A stretch of 64,000 nt of DNA, from NCBI RefSeq assembly GCF_042678145.1, contig NZ_JBHUDG010000002.1, forward strand, positions 62,001 through 126,000. Direction: 5' to 3'. Below, one piece after another: positions 26,506-36,125 of the stretch. The DNA is from Pseudopedobacter beijingensis. GTDB lineage: Bacteria; Bacteroidota; Bacteroidia; Sphingobacteriales; Sphingobacteriaceae. The translations under genes and the position numbers were made by a program. Every line of letters begins with the position of its first letter. The first letter of the stretch is position 1. Below the pieces are notes generated by a model, which worked only from the letters and a program-made list of their open reading frames with translations, did no database searches and was not told the DNA's origin.

Positions 26506-26578
26506 GTTAACCAAAATAAACCGGGAGCGTTAGCTCCGCCCCTGGTTTAACAGTTTGTAACTGTGACGTCTGGTTAAC
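26506..26578 (+). promoter_or_regulatory. Multi-hairpin leader between fecR and susC of PUL2
   Basis: An outer perfect inverted repeat GTTAACCA (26506-26513) / TGGTTAAC (26571-26578) encloses two hairpins. One has GGAGC-GTTA-GCTCC (26524-26537), strengthened by AAACC/GGTTT (26518-26522 and 26544-26548). The other is ACAGTT-TGT-AACTGT (26550-26564). A further ATTGT/ACAAT pair follows before the susC start at 26626. The first could be a weak terminator; the nested layout suggests an attenuator or RNA-stability element setting the SusC/FecR ratio. Confidence 0.5.
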
Positions 26579-26625
26579 AAATCAAATTGTTTCGACACAA
26601 TCATTTTTATTAAACCAACATTCAA

Positions 26626-29600
26626 ATGTATAAAAAAAACACGGCATTTATATGCGGGGTATTTTCCTCTGTGCCCTATAAACTATTGCTGATTATGAAG
26701 CTTACTTTTATATTATGGATGATAGCCTTTATGCAGGTTAGTGCTGCAGGTTACTCACAAAAAGTTAATATAAAATTAAAGAATGCTTCTTTGGAAGAGG
26801 TCATTAACCAGCTGCGGAAACAGACTGACTATGACTTTCTATGTAATTCCGAGGTGTTTGCAGGACTTAAACCCGTTACACTTAATGCCATCAATAAGGA
26901 TGTTCAGCAGGTTTTAGACGAATGCTTTATCAGTCTTCCCCTTAAATATAAAATCAATAACAGGACCATAGTTATAATACGTAAAGAAGAACCTGTAAAA
27001 TCTCAGCAACCTCCTGTAATTAAGGTAAGTGGTAGGATAACCGACGAGAAAGGTGAACCCCTTCCGGGTGTAAGTGTAAGGGTAAAAGGCACTGCTACCG
27101 GAACAGTATCTAATGCAGAGGGGAATTATGCTATTTCTGTAAAAGATGATGCCGTACTTACTTTTTCTTTTATTGGATTTGTTCTTCAGGAAGTGAAAGT
27201 CACCCAAAGAAAGGTCATCAATGTTGCCATGAAATTGCAAAATACAGGTCTTGATGAAATTGTGGTGATTGGTTATGGAGAGGTTAAAAGAGGAGATATG
27301 ACCGGATCTGTAGGGGAAGTTAAGGTAACGGATTTACAAAAAGCTCCTGTACCTACTTTTGAACAAGCCCTGGCCGGACGTATTGCCGGGGTCCAGGTAA
27401 TGTCTAATGAAGGACAACCGGGGGCAGGAATAGATATTGTGATTAGAGGAGGAAACTCATTGACACAAAGCAATTCTCCTTTGTATGTGGTGGATGGTTT
27501 CCCGATAGAAGATTTTTCCAGTTCATCACTAAATCCCGAAGATATTGAAACCATTTCTGTATTAAAAGACGCATCGGCGACAGCTATTTATGGTTCAAGG
27601 GGGGCAAATGGTGTGGTAATTATAGAAACCAAGAAGGGTAAGATAGGACCGCCGCAAATAGCTTATCATGGATATTTTGGCATTCAGGAACCTACTAAAA
27701 GAATGAAGATGATGAACCCTTATGAGTTTGTCAAATACCAGTATGAATTGAGTCCCGAAGGTACAGAAAAGCTTTATTTCCAAAAACCAGGAAAGGCTCT
27801 TGACGACTATAAAAATTCAGAAAGTATAGATTGGCAATCACTGTTATTCAGAACAGCAGCTATGCATAATCATAATATTTCTGTCAGAGGTGCAACAGAT
27901 TTTACAAAGTATTCTTTCTCCGGGTCGTTAGTGGATCAGGATGGAATTGTTATTAATTCGGGTTTTAATCGGGTACAAACCAGAGCTATTGTAGAGCAAA
28001 CAATTAGTAAAAAGCTAAAGGCCAATATAAATATTAACTATGCTAAAGATAAGAATTATGGTTCTCTGGCTTCTGAAATGAAATCGAGTTCAAATTCTTA
28101 TGCTTCTTATCTGATGTACCGTATTTTGGGGTATAGACCTGTGGCTAATGAAACAGATATTATTAACGAGTTGATTGACCCTGAAGATGAAAATGCGCTG
28201 TTTTTGATGAATCCGCTTATTTCAACTAAAAATGAAATCCGTCAGGAAACAAGATCAGACCTGTCTATCAATTCGGGATTAAATTATAATATTACCAATG
28301 ACCTTACATTTAATGTAAGAGGCGGGTATAATCAAAGATTTACCAAAAGTCAAGTACTCAATAATTCACAAACGTATAAAGGCTTCAAATCAAATTGGAA
28401 TCCAAATGGAGCTAATGGTACTTATGGAGACATAGAATTAAATACCTGGGTAAATGAAAACAGGCTTACTTATAAAAAGAGATTAAATAAGGATCATTAT
28501 TTTGATGTTACTGCTGCTTTTACATTGCAAGGTACTACTCTGGAAAACTTTGGTTTTGAAACAGATAGGATAGTTAACGAGGAATTGGGAGTGAGAGCTT
28601 TAGATTTTGGTACTCCTAAAAGTGTAAAGTCTGTATTATCTAAAAATACATTAATGTCCTATTTAGGAAGAGTTAACTATAATCTAAAGTCCAAGTACTT
28701 ATTTACAGCCTCATTAAGGGCAGATGGTTCGTCTAAATTTGCACCAGCTAATAGATGGGGTTTCTTTCCTTCAGGAGCTTTTGCCTGGCAAATGGGCAGG
28801 GAAGACTTTTTGAAAAGTTCACGACTGATTAATGACGCAAAACTACGCGTAAGTTATGGTATTACCGGTAATAATAGGATAGGTGATTTTGGTCGTTTTC
28901 AGACATTAAATATTGCAGATTATTATTCTTTTGGTAACGAAGAACCATATTATGCAGCAGCGGTTAGCAGTATGGGGAATCCAAACTTGAAATGGGAAAA
29001 AACAGCTCAGTTAGATATAGGTTATGACATTTCGCTGTTAAAGAACCGATTGAATTTTACAGTGGATTTTTATAACAAAAATACCAGCGATTTATTGCTG
29101 AATGCGAATGTTCCGTTAGCTACAGGGTTTAATGCGGTATTTAAAAACGTAGGGAAGGTTAGAAACTCGGGATTGGAATTTTCTGTAAATACCATCAATA
29201 TCCAGAAAAAAGACTTTTCTTGGGAATCTTCATTTAATATCAGTTTTAACCAAAATAAGATACTGAAACTTTCAGAAGGTCAGTCTCATATGTTATCCTG
29301 GGTGCCTTTTACCGGGGACTACAATGGTTCTTTCTCTTATATAGCACAAGTAGGCGGACCAGCGTCAGCATTATATGGTTATGTGTGGGATGGAAATTAT
29401 CAATACGAAGATTTTGATTTAATAGGTACATCTTATGTTTTGAAAAAGGGTGTCTCTACAAATGGTAATACCAATGTACAACCCGGTGATATTAAATATG
29501 TGGATTTTAATAGGGATGGTACGGTAAACGAAAAAGATATGGTGATAATAGGAAGGGCCTTACCTATACATTTTGGAGGGTTTAACAATAATTTTACTTA

Positions 29601-30057
29601 CAAAGGATTTAGCTTAAACGTGTTTTTTCAGTGGAATTACGGTAATGATATTATCAATGCTAACCGATTGGCCTTTGAAGGAAATATGGCGAATAGGGTA
29701 AATCTAAATCAATTTGCATCTTACGAAAACCACTGGACTCCAGATAATCCGACAAACGAAAATTTTAGAGTAGGTGGTTTTGGACCAAAAGGAAGGTATT
29801 CTACCAAAATTATAGAAGACGGTTCGTTCCTAAGGTTAAAAACAGTACAGTTGGGTTATGCATTTCCTAAGAAAATGAGAGGGAAACTAAAATCACTGGA
29901 AATATATGGTGCCGCCCAGAATATATATACATGGACAAATTACACCGGATATGATCCGGAGGTATCTGTAAGGCATTCGACGTTAACACCAGGTTTTGAT
30001 TATTCTTCCTATCCCCGAAATCTGACGGTAACAGCGGGTGTAAAAGCTAATTTTTAA
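26626..30057 (+). CDS. SusC/RagA-family TonB-dependent outer-membrane receptor (PUL2)
   Basis: This 1143-residue importer has a long signal region (to about 45, AAGYSQ). An STN domain lies at about 47-120 (ASLEEVINQLRKQTDYDFLC) and a carboxypeptidase-regulatory-like domain at about 132-210 (DEKGEPLPGVSVRVKGT). The TonB box and plug carry DEIVVIGYGEVKRGD, SPLYVVDGFP and DASATAIYGSRGANGVVII, followed by the barrel. It is clearly paralogous to the 10152 receptor, sharing GYGEVKRGD-x-TGSVGEVK and GGNSLTQSNSPLYV. The two PULs therefore probably arose by duplication of a susCD-DUF5017 core. The STN domain makes it a signalling receptor for the FecR encoded upstream. The susD gene starts 18 bases downstream. 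Confidence 0.97.
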   Translation: MYKKNTAFICGVFSSVPYKLLLIMKLTFILWMIAFMQVSAAGYSQKVNIKLKNASLEEVINQLRKQTDYDFLCNSEVFAGLKPVTLNAINKDVQQVLDECFISLPLKYKINNRTIVIIRKEEPVKSQQPPVIKVSGRITDEKGEPLPGVSVRVKGTATGTVSNAEGNYAISVKDDAVLTFSFIGFVLQEVKVTQRKVINVAMKLQNTGLDEIVVIGYGEVKRGDMTGSVGEVKVTDLQKAPVPTFEQALAGRIAGVQVMSNEGQPGAGIDIVIRGGNSLTQSNSPLYVVDGFPIEDFSSSSLNPEDIETISVLKDASATAIYGSRGANGVVIIETKKGKIGPPQIAYHGYFGIQEPTKRMKMMNPYEFVKYQYELSPEGTEKLYFQKPGKALDDYKNSESIDWQSLLFRTAAMHNHNISVRGATDFTKYSFSGSLVDQDGIVINSGFNRVQTRAIVEQTISKKLKANININYAKDKNYGSLASEMKSSSNSYASYLMYRILGYRPVANETDIINELIDPEDENALFLMNPLISTKNEIRQETRSDLSINSGLNYNITNDLTFNVRGGYNQRFTKSQVLNNSQTYKGFKSNWNPNGANGTYGDIELNTWVNENRLTYKKRLNKDHYFDVTAAFTLQGTTLENFGFETDRIVNEELGVRALDFGTPKSVKSVLSKNTLMSYLGRVNYNLKSKYLFTASLRADGSSKFAPANRWGFFPSGAFAWQMGREDFLKSSRLINDAKLRVSYGITGNNRIGDFGRFQTLNIADYYSFGNEEPYYAAAVSSMGNPNLKWEKTAQLDIGYDISLLKNRLNFTVDFYNKNTSDLLLNANVPLATGFNAVFKNVGKVRNSGLEFSVNTINIQKKDFSWESSFNISFNQNKILKLSEGQSHMLSWVPFTGDYNGSFSYIAQVGGPASALYGYVWDGNYQYEDFDLIGTSYVLKKGVSTNGNTNVQPGDIKYVDFNRDGTVNEKDMVIIGRALPIHFGGFNNNFTYKGFSLNVFFQWNYGNDIINANRLAFEGNMANRVNLNQFASYENHWTPDNPTNENFRVGGFGPKGRYSTKIIEDGSFLRLKTVQLGYAFPKKMRGKLKSLEIYGAAQNIYTWTNYTGYDPEVSVRHSTLTPGFDYSSYPRNLTVTAGVKANF

Positions 30058-30075
30058 TAAAAAATCATTAAAGAA

Positions 30076-31671
30076 ATGATAAAGAAGATATTGTTTATTC
30101 CACTTTTTGCATGGGTGCTGATAAGTATCTCATCCTGTACCGGTTTTCTGGATGTAAAACCAGATAATTACGTGGCATCTACGGAGAACTATTATAAAAA
30201 CAAACAGCAGTTAGATATTGCGCTTAGAGGTGTGTACGCCATTCTTGCCGAAACTTTTACTTATGGAAATACGATGCTGGGTCGCATGGGCTTAGAAGCT
30301 GATGAGGGATTTATGCATTTTCCAACAGATAATGGAACCATGGGGTACTATGTTGTAAATACTACTGACGACAAAATACTTAATCATTGGAGAGCATTGT
30401 ACAGAGGTATAAGCAGGGCAAATCTGTTACTTAAAAATATTGATAATCCAGAAATTGATATTGAGGCCACAGAAAGAAGTAATATCAAAGGACAAGCACT
30501 TTTTTTAAGAGGTTATTACTTTTTTATGCTGGTAAGCAGGTTTGGCGGAGTTCCATTGGTTTTAGATCCACCGGTTTCCAGTGAAGACGAATATACTCAA
30601 TTACCCCGTTCTACAGCACAGGAGGTTTATCAGCAGGTACTTTCTGACATGGAGCAGGCGGCAGATTTAGTTGAAGATATCAAAATAGTAAAATCGGCAG
30701 GAAGGGTGAGTAAATCAACTGTATGGGGAATACTATCAAGGGTTAACCTGTATATGGCCGGATATCCGTTAAATGAAACAGCTCGATATCAGGAAGCCGC
30801 TAAATGGGCTAAAAAGGTTATTGATCTCGATTTTCATCAACTTAATCCATCTTATGAACGCGTATTTATCAATTATTCTGCAGATGAATATGATAAAGAA
30901 GAAAGTATATGGGAAGTTGAATTTTGGGGAAATGGAACTGGTATTTATAGTACAGCAGGAGGTGCTGTAGGAATTATTAATGGCATTGCTTATTCGGCGA
31001 CCGGAACTGCAAGTTGGGGATTTTCGCAAGGAATGGTAAGACCACACCCCTGGCTTTATAGATTATATGATGCCAATGATTTAAGACGTGATTGTGCCAT
31101 AGCTCCATATAAATATACAGACGCAGGAAAAGAAGCTTTTTCGCCAACAAGTTTGATTATAGAAAGGTTTTGCGGGAAATTCAGAAGAGAATATGAAAAG
31201 GTATTTCCAAAAACGACTACACAAACTCCACAGAATTTTCCTTTACTGCGTTATGCAGATGTGTTGCTGATGTATGCAGAGGCCATTAATGAATCGGAAG
31301 GAAACCCTGAAAACGCATTGAAATTTATCAATCAGGTGCGAAGAAGAGCAAAAGGTATTGATGTTAAAGGCAATAATACGTCTGCAGATTTACCAACAGG
31401 TACATCTTATACCGTATTTAAGGCAGAGCTAAAAAATGAAAGAGCGAGGGAGTTGTGTTTTGAATCCTTAAGAAAGAATGACCTTGTACGCTGGGGAGAC
31501 TTTTATACCAACATGAAGCAGAGGTTAACAGAGGCTCCTGCCGGGACCAATACGCTTTATGTTTCTATGCGTAATTATTATACTAACGTGACACCAAGAG
31601 ATGTAATATGGCCAATTCCTTCGTATGAAATGGGAGTCAATCCTAACCTGGTTCAAAATGAGGGATGGTAA
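30076..31671 (+). CDS. SusD/RagB-family glycan-binding surface lipoprotein (PUL2)
   Basis: This 531-residue lipoprotein has signal MIKKILFIPLFAWVLISISS, with lipidated C21 in SSC. SusD helices follow (FLDVKPDNYVASTENYY, HWRALYRGISRANLLLKNID, LRGYYFFMLVSRFGGVPLVL). The C-terminal motifs are LRYADVLLMYAEAINE, ERARELCFESLRKNDLVRWG and DVIWPIPSYEMGVN. It binds glycan at the surface and closes over the SusC pore. It is paralogous to SusD at 13653 but has only a short loop where that protein has the two Gly/Thr-rich repeats. It lies in tight order susC-susD-DUF5017, as in PUL1. Confidence 0.96.
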   Translation: MIKKILFIPLFAWVLISISSCTGFLDVKPDNYVASTENYYKNKQQLDIALRGVYAILAETFTYGNTMLGRMGLEADEGFMHFPTDNGTMGYYVVNTTDDKILNHWRALYRGISRANLLLKNIDNPEIDIEATERSNIKGQALFLRGYYFFMLVSRFGGVPLVLDPPVSSEDEYTQLPRSTAQEVYQQVLSDMEQAADLVEDIKIVKSAGRVSKSTVWGILSRVNLYMAGYPLNETARYQEAAKWAKKVIDLDFHQLNPSYERVFINYSADEYDKEESIWEVEFWGNGTGIYSTAGGAVGIINGIAYSATGTASWGFSQGMVRPHPWLYRLYDANDLRRDCAIAPYKYTDAGKEAFSPTSLIIERFCGKFRREYEKVFPKTTTQTPQNFPLLRYADVLLMYAEAINESEGNPENALKFINQVRRRAKGIDVKGNNTSADLPTGTSYTVFKAELKNERARELCFESLRKNDLVRWGDFYTNMKQRLTEAPAGTNTLYVSMRNYYTNVTPRDVIWPIPSYEMGVNPNLVQNEGW

Positions 31672-31710
31672 TGTCTATTCAGGAAAATCATAAACTTAAA
31701 TGAAGTTATC

Positions 31711-32700
31711 ATGTATAAAAAGATAAAGTGTTTCATAGGGGCTTTAGCAATTCTTGGAGTTATAGCTTCATGTTCTAAAGACTTAAAAATAGATTCACCG
31801 GATTTTAGTGTGTCTGTTCTGAATAAAACAGTGAAACAAGGTGACACTGTGAGTTTTAATTTAATGGGAAATCCCAACATCATTACTTTTTATTCGGGCG
31901 AATTTGGTAATGATTATGCCTATATAAATCGTGATAGTATAATTGATATCAGAGAACTTAATCTTTCTTTTCAGAATCAGGTTCGTGGGCAAGGAGGTAC
32001 AGAACCATTATGCCAGGATGATCAGTTTCATGTACTGGTTACTAATGATCTTGATTTGGCAGGAGCAACCAAAGAAGATTCTGTACAGCGAATAAAAAAT
32101 GCTGTTTGGAAAGATTTAACGAATAAATTTACATGGAGTCCATTAAACTGTTTAAGTACCAATCCGTATATTTCATCGGGTACAGTTAATATTGTGGATT
32201 CTATTGTGAAGAATAAAACCACTTATTTTGCATTCAGGTATACCAACAGACCAAATAATAATCAAACAGGAAAATCGGCAATCTGGAGATTTCAGGCTTT
32301 AAACCTTACATCGGTTACAACATCTGGGAACACTACGTTGATGACTCAGGGAAATGCCGGATGGAAACCTGTTTATGAGGGTGGTATAGCGGCATGGGGA
32401 ACAAATCCTGTCCCATTTGAAATCTCGACAACTTCTTACGCAGTAACTATGAGGGGATTAAGAACTGCGACAGAAACTAATCAAATGTGGTGTTTAAGCA
32501 ACTCCTTTATTATTACAGATAAGAATGTGGGTAGAAACCCCGGTGTAGGTATCAAATCTCTTACAGATGTACCTCTTACTTCATACAAATATATCTATAA
32601 AAAAGCCGGAACCTATAATGTGGTCTTTATTGCTACCAATGCAAATAAAGATGGAATGAAAGAAAATATACAACGATTACAAATTATAGTAGAGCCATAA
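31711..32700 (+). CDS. DUF5017-type surface lipoprotein (SusE position, PUL2)
   Basis: This 329-residue lipoprotein has a signal ending IASC (C21). The DUF5017 start is PDFSVSVLNKTVKQGDTVSF, followed by N-x-I-I-T-F-Y-S-G-E-F-G. The C-terminus is Ig-like (YKYIYKKAGTYNVVFIATN). It is paralogous to the 15502 product and holds the same operon position, so a surface glycan-binding role is inferred. It carries an extra cysteine pair region (EPLCQDD, LNCLST) not present in the PUL1 copy, possibly a disulfide. Spacing to the next gene is 22 bases. Confidence 0.83.
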   Translation: MYKKIKCFIGALAILGVIASCSKDLKIDSPDFSVSVLNKTVKQGDTVSFNLMGNPNIITFYSGEFGNDYAYINRDSIIDIRELNLSFQNQVRGQGGTEPLCQDDQFHVLVTNDLDLAGATKEDSVQRIKNAVWKDLTNKFTWSPLNCLSTNPYISSGTVNIVDSIVKNKTTYFAFRYTNRPNNNQTGKSAIWRFQALNLTSVTTSGNTTLMTQGNAGWKPVYEGGIAAWGTNPVPFEISTTSYAVTMRGLRTATETNQMWCLSNSFIITDKNVGRNPGVGIKSLTDVPLTSYKYIYKKAGTYNVVFIATNANKDGMKENIQRLQIIVEP

Positions 32701-32722
32701 TCATATAAATAAAATATTTAAG

Positions 32723-34723
32723 ATGAGAAAGTTGAGGAATACAATTATAGTGTTCTTAAGCTATTTTATTGCCCAAGGGAAAATAACAATAGCACAATTT
32801 AGTTTACCTAAACCATTGAAATATGAAGAGTCTACCATTTCGGATTTTGGTTTTGGATTAGACTTAAAACCTACTGTTTTGCCCAATGGAGATTTACTGG
32901 TAAGTATCTCTCTGCTTGGTGGTGGATTTTATACCTGTAAATTTTTAGGGAAAACAGAAGATGGCTCTTTATTGTACGACAGGCCTGTAAAGCAGGAGAG
33001 TTTTAGTAAGGAGTATGGATTAAGCAGAGCAATTTATGTAGATGGAAATCAGCCTGAATATTTCTTTACGGAGAAAAAAACAAAACGTTGGGTACATGTA
33101 CAATTTGCGAAAGAAGATAACCTGACGGTAATGAAAACAACACCTGTGACCGTGGGAGGTAATCCTTTGATTGGTGATTTTACGATTATTAAAAATCGGG
33201 AAGGGACGTTTTTGGTGAAGTATTCTTATGTAAACGAAGGCAAATCTTATTGGCCGGGAGGTAAAAATCCATGGGTATATCCATCAAATCCGGAAATTGG
33301 ATTTAATAAAGGGTTTGATGCAAAGGGAAACTGGAAAGGAGAAAAGACAAAAGCGCAGTTTAGTTATGCCGAGATTGTTAGCAAAGATAACTGGGAGTTT
33401 GGAGCCTATCAGAAAGTACTATCTAATAATCAACCTCTAACATTGGAGTTTTACCAAAGTCCCTCAAGAATATTCGAAGTAGAAGTATTGGGTAAAAAAG
33501 AACAGCAGATTTTACTTACATGGGATGTAGATAAGGTTACATTGTACGAAACGGCTTTATTAAAGGGGACTTTAAATTTCTTCGAAAAAAAACTACCTAA
33601 AGGGATTTCTGAGAGAACAAAGGAGCTTTATAGCGGTGCAGATATAAGTTCTACACAACCTGTTTATAAAGATTTAGCTGCAAGGCCTGGATTTATAATG
33701 GGGGGAAATCCCGGAATTTTAATCGAATACTACTTTGATAAAAAAGCATCCGAATGGAAACAAAGGCCCGTGAAAATGAAAGGAGGAGATTTGCATATCC
33801 AGACACTGGCAGCTCCGCAATGGATTGATTGGGATGGAGATGGTATAGCCGATATTATTGGTGGCGACTCATCGGGCTTTATATGGTTCTTTAAAAATAC
33901 AGGGACAGATGAAACGCCTGTATGGAAACCAGGAGTAAAGTTAGAAGCAAAGGGTAAAGTCATTCAGCATCAGGCAGGATTAACAGGATCAATACAAGGT
34001 CCTAACGAAAAACGATGGGGTTATGTGCAACCATTTGTTGTGAATTGGGATAATGATGGTTTATTGGATATTCTTTGTAATGATGTAAAAGGCGAGTATA
34101 CAGTCTATAAAAATATAGGAAGCAAGCAAAGCCCGAAATTAGCAGAGGCAATAGCATTGGAATATACTGGTAAACCTTTTAGAGCTGCATGGAGAAGCAA
34201 ACCCGGCGTAATCCCTTCTCATTATCTTTCCTCGAATTTCCAATCAGAACAAATGCTCGCTATTAACGGTTCGGGGATATTGTGTCGTTATGCTAGGGAG
34301 AGAACCAATGCCGATAAATTGACAGAAGAAATTCCATTAAAATGGGAAAATGGAGAAAATATACGCATAGTAGGTTTTGCCGGACATGAAGGCAGAGCTA
34401 CATTAAGTGTATGCGATTATAACCGTGATGGAAAATGGGATATTCTGTTTGGGCAGGGTATTCACATGTTCCAATCCAAAGAAGTAGAAGAAGCCAAACC
34501 TTATGCAACAGCTTATGTGCTTATAAATAAAGGGACCAATGAAAAACCTGTTTTTGAAAGGCCAAAAGTAATTTGTCAGGAAAATGGAGAGCTTATAAAT
34601 ATGGACAGACATGGTTGTTGGGTAAGTCCTGTATTAACAAAAGAGGGATTTGTGAAAGATATTCTTGCGGGTGGTGAGGATGGAAGATTTTACTTGTTTA
34701 AAAATCCAAAAACCTGCGAGTGA
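32723..34723 (+). CDS. Secreted VCBS/FG-GAP repeat beta-propeller protein
   Basis: This 666-residue secreted protein has a signal ending near KITIAQF. The N-terminal half (about 30-300) has no recognisable family. The C-terminal half holds three calcium-binding FG-GAP/VCBS blades: DWDGDGIADI at about 369, NWDNDGLLDI at about 442 and DYNRDGKWDI at about 566. Associated repeats FIWFFKNTGT, YTVYKNIGS and FYLFKNP accompany them. FG-GAP propellers in PULs are found in polysaccharide lyases and in binding proteins, but no catalytic residues can be named here. It lies between the DUF5017 gene and the FISUMP-like gene. Function is inferred only as glycan contact or cleavage outside the cell. Confidence 0.8.
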   Translation: MRKLRNTIIVFLSYFIAQGKITIAQFSLPKPLKYEESTISDFGFGLDLKPTVLPNGDLLVSISLLGGGFYTCKFLGKTEDGSLLYDRPVKQESFSKEYGLSRAIYVDGNQPEYFFTEKKTKRWVHVQFAKEDNLTVMKTTPVTVGGNPLIGDFTIIKNREGTFLVKYSYVNEGKSYWPGGKNPWVYPSNPEIGFNKGFDAKGNWKGEKTKAQFSYAEIVSKDNWEFGAYQKVLSNNQPLTLEFYQSPSRIFEVEVLGKKEQQILLTWDVDKVTLYETALLKGTLNFFEKKLPKGISERTKELYSGADISSTQPVYKDLAARPGFIMGGNPGILIEYYFDKKASEWKQRPVKMKGGDLHIQTLAAPQWIDWDGDGIADIIGGDSSGFIWFFKNTGTDETPVWKPGVKLEAKGKVIQHQAGLTGSIQGPNEKRWGYVQPFVVNWDNDGLLDILCNDVKGEYTVYKNIGSKQSPKLAEAIALEYTGKPFRAAWRSKPGVIPSHYLSSNFQSEQMLAINGSGILCRYARERTNADKLTEEIPLKWENGENIRIVGFAGHEGRATLSVCDYNRDGKWDILFGQGIHMFQSKEVEEAKPYATAYVLINKGTNEKPVFERPKVICQENGELINMDRHGCWVSPVLTKEGFVKDILAGGEDGRFYLFKNPKTCE

Positions 34724-34767
34724 TCATAAAATCTCATTCGATTATAAACTTAAAAAATAAATTAAAG

Positions 34768-36102
34768 ATGAAAAAAAACAGACTAAAACAAATTGGTGTA
34801 ATAATATTGGCTTCTGTCGGTATTGTAAAAGTTTCGTTGGCGCAGTCGCTAGCGGAAACATCACCCGGTTCAACACCGGGAAATACAGGTACTGTGAAAT
34901 TTATGTACGGGGGAAATGAGGTAACTTATAGTACTGTAAGGGCAAAGGATGGTAATATATGGTTACAGCAGAATTTAGGATCCTCTAAAGTGGCAATCAG
35001 TCAAAATGGAGATGTTAATGCCGAGGGAGATTTATTCCAATGGGGACGTTGGGATGACGGACACCAAACAGGAGCAACGCAGGCAGAAAATATAACAGCA
35101 AATCTTAATCCTAATAATCCAGCAGGATTAAATAAGACAGGAAACAATCCCTTTTACTATAAAGGCTCCTCTGGCAATTTGTGGTGGGTAAGTGGTGTTG
35201 TCACGGACAAGGCAGAAGCAGGTAGTCCTGATGATGTAACCGCAACAAATGGTTGTGACCCATGTAAAAAACTAATGGGAGGAGATTGGAGGTTACCCAC
35301 ACAAGCAGAGTGGGATGCGGCAATAATAGCAGAAAATATAACCAATGCAAATACGGCATTTACCTCCAGTCTGGTAATACCTGCAATAAAACCACGAGAT
35401 GCAACTACAGGAAATCGTCTGACTAATTATAATACAGTAAGGTATTGGTCTGGTACAGCAGGTAGTGGAGGCGGAGCTTTTGTTCTTAATCTTGGTTCAT
35501 CAGTAGCCAATACAACCAATATTTCGAGAGCACAGGGGTATGCTGTTCGTTGCATTAACAAACCAGTGACCACTCCCGTCGGCTTTATAAACTTTAAGGG
35601 TAAAGGCGGTACGTTGGGTATAAATCTAGAATGGACAATAGCCTCAGAATATAATAATGCTTATTATACAGTTGCACATTCCGGTGATGGGGTGTTTTTT
35701 AAAAACCTGACAGATGTAACAGGAAAAGGAAATTCATCAGTAAAGCAAATCTATACGTATGTACACCGCAACCCTGTTTCTGGAGTGAATTATTATAAAT
35801 TATCTCAAACGGATTTAGACGGAACATACAGAGAACTTTCAACTATTCTGGTTGCAGATAAAGGGCCAGGAGAAGAAGTAATCATGGTCAAGGCCACGGA
35901 TCAGTTTGTTAATGTATTGTTGACAGGTTTTGAGTTTAAGCCCAGAAAAATTACTGTTTCTTCTATTACCGGTCAAAATATATATGCAGGCAAAATCAAT
36001 GATGATAATATAACATTTCCATTAGTCCTTAAAAAGGGTGGATACGTTATCAGGGTAGATTTTGAAGATAATACGTTTAAAATGGTGAAATTTATCAAAT
36101 AA
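34768..36102 (+). CDS. Secreted FISUMP-like protein with T9SS tail
   Basis: This 444-residue protein has signal MKKNRLKQIGVIILASVGIV, continuing to SLAQS. Its main domain, at about 40-266, matches the Fibrobacter succinogenes major paralogous (FISUMP) type. Landmarks are TVRAKDGNIWLQQNLGSS, GDLFQWGRWDDGHQ, CDPCKKLMGGDWRLPTQAEW, YWSGTAGSGG and YAVRCI. A linker (VGFINFKGKG) and a T9SS-like tail (SSITGQNIYAGKI, GGYVIRVDFEDN) follow. The ATG at 34768 is preferred over one 48 bases upstream because it starts the signal peptide. FISUMP domains are surface proteins of uncertain function; binding of plant-type polysaccharide has been proposed only from context. The same domain is fused to a BNR propeller in the next gene. 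Confidence 0.82.
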   Translation: MKKNRLKQIGVIILASVGIVKVSLAQSLAETSPGSTPGNTGTVKFMYGGNEVTYSTVRAKDGNIWLQQNLGSSKVAISQNGDVNAEGDLFQWGRWDDGHQTGATQAENITANLNPNNPAGLNKTGNNPFYYKGSSGNLWWVSGVVTDKAEAGSPDDVTATNGCDPCKKLMGGDWRLPTQAEWDAAIIAENITNANTAFTSSLVIPAIKPRDATTGNRLTNYNTVRYWSGTAGSGGGAFVLNLGSSVANTTNISRAQGYAVRCINKPVTTPVGFINFKGKGGTLGINLEWTIASEYNNAYYTVAHSGDGVFFKNLTDVTGKGNSSVKQIYTYVHRNPVSGVNYYKLSQTDLDGTYRELSTILVADKGPGEEVIMVKATDQFVNVLLTGFEFKPRKITVSSITGQNIYAGKINDDNITFPLVLKKGGYVIRVDFEDNTFKMVKFIK

Positions 36103-36125
36103 ACAGACTTTAAGTATATCATGTT

